Origin: Methanomicrobiales archaeon
Lineage (GTDB): Archaea; Halobacteriota; Methanomicrobia; Methanomicrobiales; Methanoculleaceae
NCBI GenBank assembly: GCA_012510335.1
Contig: JAAZIF010000193.1
Location: 1-7,617, forward strand
Direction: 5' to 3'
DNA: 7,617 nucleotides
Each line of letters opens with the position of its first letter. Positions within the stretch are counted from its first letter, which is position 1. A program made the translations under genes and the position numbers. This document shows positions 5,333-7,617 of this stretch, piece after piece. The notes under the pieces were generated by a model that did not search any database, was not told where the DNA came from, and saw only the letters and a list, made by a program, of their open reading frames with translations.

Positions 5333-6001
5333 CGGTAGCTCGATGCCGAGAAGGGCGGCATCCCTCACCGCGGTCCAGTTTGCAGCCGTCTCCACACACC
5401 CGTCAGTGAAGTTCACCACACCGATGGAGGTAACCCCTATCCGGTCGGCCATATCGATCCCCTCTTTTATCTCCATGAGGCAGCCGACGCCTATGATCGC
5501 CCGAGGGTGATACTTCTTGACCATGCGCTTGATGAACGTCGAGCCCGGGACGATGAAAACACGATATCCGATCCCTTCGAGCCACGTCACATTCTCCCCG
5601 ACGTTACAGCGGCCACAGCGCCGACATTTCAGGCCTTCCGGCGTCAGGTGTGCCGGGCACTCCGCTGAACGCAGGCACTGGGGCAGGAATATAGCCCGCT
5701 GCTCCACAGGGGTCTCCGAGAAAGCCTTCGTGTTCATCGTGTTCCTGAGCGTTATGAAGAACGTGATGAGATCCTTGTCATCCAGTCCCAGGAGCTTGCA
5801 GAACGCCTTAACGAGCCCCTCCAGGAGGACCATGCCCGATATCAGAACCCTCGGAAGGTAGAACTTCCCCCTGGTTATCGAGACGGCGGCGATTATCGCA
5901 AGGACTATCGCTGCAAACACCATTCCAAGTATGATAATGAGCGTGATCTCCCCTATAAGGACCATCAGCCCGACCCAGATCCCTGTGTCAAAGAATGCCA
6001 T
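5297..6001 (-). CDS. DUF116-family membrane protein with cysteine cluster
   Basis: This 234-residue protein of the DUF116 type has no known function. The N-terminus starts MAFFDTGIWVGLMVLIGEIT and holds one or two membrane helices (about 8-42), with another hydrophobic stretch around 49-70. The rest is a soluble domain with a cysteine pattern C109-x5-C115-x10-C126-x2-C129-x2-C132, then GVGC (171-174) and DGC (200-202). Such a cluster could bind an Fe-S centre or zinc. The conserved-looking segments FLPQC, GLKCRRCGRC and VPGSTF support the family call. The frame is open upstream to 6157 inside mtnA. I chose the ATG at 6001 because it sits 2 nt after the mtnA stop, with GGGAG at 6013-6017 and a hydrophobic start. 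It is the third gene of the hdrA-like/mtnA cluster and is surely translationally linked to it. Confidence 0.85.
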   Translation of the reverse strand: MAFFDTGIWVGLMVLIGEITLIIILGMVFAAIVLAIIAAVSITRGKFYLPRVLISGMVLLEGLVKAFCKLLGLDDKDLITFFITLRNTMNTKAFSETPVEQRAIFLPQCLRSAECPAHLTPEGLKCRRCGRCNVGENVTWLEGIGYRVFIVPGSTFIKRMVKKYHPRAIIGVGCLMEIKEGIDMADRIGVTSIGVVNFTDGCVETAANWTAVRDAALLGIELPSDSVNFHSPAK

Positions 6002-6003
6002 TA

Positions 6004-7056
6004 TTATAGATTCTCCCTTTTTCCTACCAGCCTGAACGATTCCGCGTATGGCGGCCGGAGCACCCCGATCTCGGTTATGATAGCATCGACAAGGTCGAGG
6101 GGGGTGGCGTCGAAGGCGTGGTTGAGCACGGCCACCCCATCGGGCGCGAGCTGGCACTCGCCGCAGTATGCAAGTTCATCCCGGTCCCGCTCCTCGACGG
6201 TGATCTCCTCCTCAGTCCGGGCAGTGTCGAACGTGGAGGCCGGCGCCGCGACGTAGAACGGTATACCGTGATGGCGGGCAGTGACGGCGTGCATGTATGT
6301 TCCGATCTTGTTGAAGACCGCGTCCTTCGTTATACGGTCTGCGCCGACGATGACGAGGTCGATCATTCCTTTACGCATAAGGTATGCGGCCGATGAGTCC
6401 GGTATCAAGGTCACGTCGATCCCGTCCCGTGCTAGTTCCCAGCAGGTTAGCCGGGATCCCTGGTTCAGGGGCCGGGTCTCGCAGGCGATCACCCGCACGT
6501 TCTTGCCGGCGGCGACCGCCGACCTGATCACCCCGAGCGCCGTCCCCCAGCACCGGCAGGCGAGCGCTCCCGCGTTGCAGTGAGTGAGCGCGGTGCAGTC
6601 GACAGGAAAGAGGTCTTCGCCGAACGCACCGAGTCTCCGGCAGGTCAGTTCATCCTCCTCGGCGACTATGTTTGCCTCTGCGATCGAGAGTGCTTTTGCC
6701 TCTTCAACCGACACGGCCATCGCAACCTTTCGCACCACGCGGTCGATCCCCCACGCAAGGTTCACCGCGGTCGGCCGGGTGCTTCTGAGGAGGTCAGCAG
6801 CCCGGCCGACCTCCACCCTGAACCGCTCCAGATTCTCTTCAGTGCTCCGCGTGGCCGCAAGCGCCACACCCATCGCTCCCGCGACACCCAACGCAGGCGC
6901 CCCCCTGACCTCGAGCCTCCGGATCGCCCGGGCAAGTTCTTCGACGGTGGTGCATCGCACCACCTCGCACCGGCCGGGGAGGAGGGTCTGGTCTATGTAG
7001 ACGATGCTCCCGGTCTCTTCCTCCCACGCTATGGTGAAGGGTTCTATCTCTCGCAT
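6004..7056 (-). CDS. mtnA: S-methyl-5-thioribose-1-phosphate isomerase family (MtnA/eIF2B-like)
   Basis: This 350-residue aldose-ketose isomerase converts methylthioribose 1-phosphate to the ribulose form. In methanogens the same family is reported to act also on 5-deoxyribose 1-phosphate derived from 5'-deoxyadenosine, which is a likely role here. The N-terminal RRLEVRGAPALGVAGAMG (46-63) and the catalytic HCNAGALA with Cys160 fit MtnA. ETRPLNQGSRLT (193-204), VGADRI with Asp240 (238-242), FNKIGTY (248-254), STFD (274-277) and NHAFDATP (312-319) follow in the MtnA order. The Cys and Asp match the catalytic pair of bacterial MtnA. The ETRP motif argues against ribose-1,5-bisphosphate isomerase, although that cannot be excluded. 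The ATG at 7056 lies 6 nt after the stop of the HdrA-like gene, and GGGATGA across that stop may serve as ribosome-binding site. The gene is 2 nt from DUF116. Confidence 0.9.
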   Translation of the reverse strand: MREIEPFTIAWEEETGSIVYIDQTLLPGRCEVVRCTTVEELARAIRRLEVRGAPALGVAGAMGVALAATRSTEENLERFRVEVGRAADLLRSTRPTAVNLAWGIDRVVRKVAMAVSVEEAKALSIAEANIVAEEDELTCRRLGAFGEDLFPVDCTALTHCNAGALACRCWGTALGVIRSAVAAGKNVRVIACETRPLNQGSRLTCWELARDGIDVTLIPDSSAAYLMRKGMIDLVIVGADRITKDAVFNKIGTYMHAVTARHHGIPFYVAAPASTFDTARTEEEITVEERDRDELAYCGECQLAPDGVAVLNHAFDATPLDLVDAIITEIGVLRPPYAESFRLVGKRENL

Positions 7057-7062
7057 GCCTGT

Positions 7063-7617
7063 TCATCCCGCCCGGATCACATCGAGATAGGCCTGCATCG
7101 CCGCCGCACCGCCCATGGCGACCGAATCCGGTATATCTCGCGGCGTGGTGGCCGCCCCCGCCACGTAGATCCCGGGCTTCACCGTGAGGACGGGACCGAC
7201 TTTCTGGTCGGCAACACTGAAAAACCCTGTCTCGTCCTGCGGTATGCCAAGCATTTTTGCGATCTCACCCGCCCCGCTTGAAGGCTCAAGCCCGACCGAG
7301 AGCACCACGAGATCGGGGCGAACCGTCTCCATCTCGCAGGTCTCGGTGTTCTCTGTGACCAGCATCAGGTGGTCGTTATCCGCAAGCACCTCCCCGGGGA
7401 ACCCGCGGATGAACCGGACCCCGAGGCTCTGCGCCCGCTCGTAGTACTCCTCGTAGCCCTTGCCGTATGCCCGGATGTCGTTGTAAAAGACAGTGACCTC
7501 GATACCGGGGTTCTTCTCCCGGATGAGCATGGCGTTCTTCATCGCGTACATGCAGCAGACCCCGGAGCAGTAGGGCCGGCCGGCGGCGATATCACGGGAA
7601 CCGACACACTGGACGAA
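7063..7617 (-). CDS. HdrA-like FAD/Fe-S protein, C-terminal part (cut by window edge)
   Basis: The last 184 codons of an HdrA-type (heterodisulfide reductase subunit A) flavoprotein are present; the start lies beyond base 7617. The window edge reads FVQCVGSRD, then RPYCSGVCC, giving C-x12-C-x3-C-C. That is the spacing of the Cys set that binds an HdrA [4Fe-4S] cluster. NAD(P)/FAD-type reductase sequence follows, with DLVVLSVGLEPSSG and GIYVAGAATTPRDIPDSVAMGGAAAMQAYL near the end. This last segment is the usual FAD-binding close of the HdrA flavin domain. HdrA normally bifurcates electrons in complex with HdrBC and MvhD or formate dehydrogenase. Here the protein stops right after the flavin domain, so the usual C-terminal two-cluster ferredoxin domain is absent. 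The Met at 7551 is internal, because the open frame carries 22 further codons to the edge. Confidence 0.85.
   Translation of the reverse strand, partial: FVQCVGSRDIAAGRPYCSGVCCMYAMKNAMLIREKNPGIEVTVFYNDIRAYGKGYEEYYERAQSLGVRFIRGFPGEVLADNDHLMLVTENTETCEMETVRPDLVVLSVGLEPSSGAGEIAKMLGIPQDETGFFSVADQKVGPVLTVKPGIYVAGAATTPRDIPDSVAMGGAAAMQAYLDVIRAG

Noticed and set aside
6002..6157. Upstream extension of the DUF116 frame
   Set aside because: It lies inside mtnA, encodes an Arg-rich shadow sequence, and a good start with a ribosome-binding site exists at 6001.
6580..7281. Long plus-strand open frame opposite mtnA and hdrA-like genes
   Set aside because: It spans two clear minus-strand genes and is His/Arg/Pro-rich, the usual mark of a GC-rich antisense frame.
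7063..7551. HdrA-like gene starting at the Met at 7551
   Set aside because: The frame stays open to the window edge and encodes conserved HdrA cysteines before that Met, so the start is outside the window.
1..7617. CRISPR array, insertion sequence, integrase or attachment site at the tRNAs
   Set aside because: No regularly spaced repeats, transposase or integrase sequence, or duplicated tRNA 3' ends were seen on either strand.

Overview
This window reads as a piece of a methanogenic archaeon's chromosome, most likely Methanomicrobiales and close to Methanoculleus. The grounds are an archaeal DRG-type GTPase, archaeal Trm1, a UbiA-family archaeal lipid enzyme, an HdrA-type flavoprotein, a GC-rich sequence, TATA-like promoters, and two tRNA genes with archaeal-type arms and no encoded CCA. 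The assignment comes from recognising families by eye, without a database search. No CRISPR array, insertion sequence, phage gene or origin is visible.

Left part (1-1330): the 5' end of a CPA2-type cation/proton antiporter gene runs off the left edge on the minus strand. A gene-poor stretch follows, holding one probable small orphan gene on the plus strand (710-991), a few short repeats and a hairpin. Then comes a minus-strand tRNA-Glu(CTC).

Centre (1402-5332): divergent from the tRNA is a DRG/OBG-family GTPase. It meets, tail to tail with a 14-bp overlap, the trm1 gene for tRNA G26 dimethylation. trm1 diverges from tRNA-Arg(CCT) across one small AT-rich promoter region. Downstream of that tRNA are a UbiA-family prenyltransferase (second ether-bond step of archaeal lipid synthesis) and a small beta-helix protein of the polymer-forming (bactofilin-like) type.

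Right part (5297-7617): a tight minus-strand cluster is transcribed towards the centre. In transcription order it holds the C-terminal part of an HdrA-like flavoprotein that lacks the usual C-terminal ferredoxin domain, an MtnA-type sugar-phosphate isomerase 6 nt later, and a DUF116 membrane/cysteine-rich protein 2 nt after that. The last gene overlaps the bactofilin-like gene by 36 bp, tail to tail.

Functionally, the centre is translation and tRNA housekeeping plus membrane lipid synthesis. The right-hand cluster links a redox flavoprotein, a methylthioribose/deoxyribose-phosphate isomerase and an uncharacterised metal-binding candidate. It is the most interesting unit here, although each member belongs to a known family. 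Several first-in-unit genes have a TATA-like box about 25-32 nt before the ATG and no Shine-Dalgarno, suggesting leaderless mRNAs. The genes inside the cluster carry purine-rich ribosome-binding sites.
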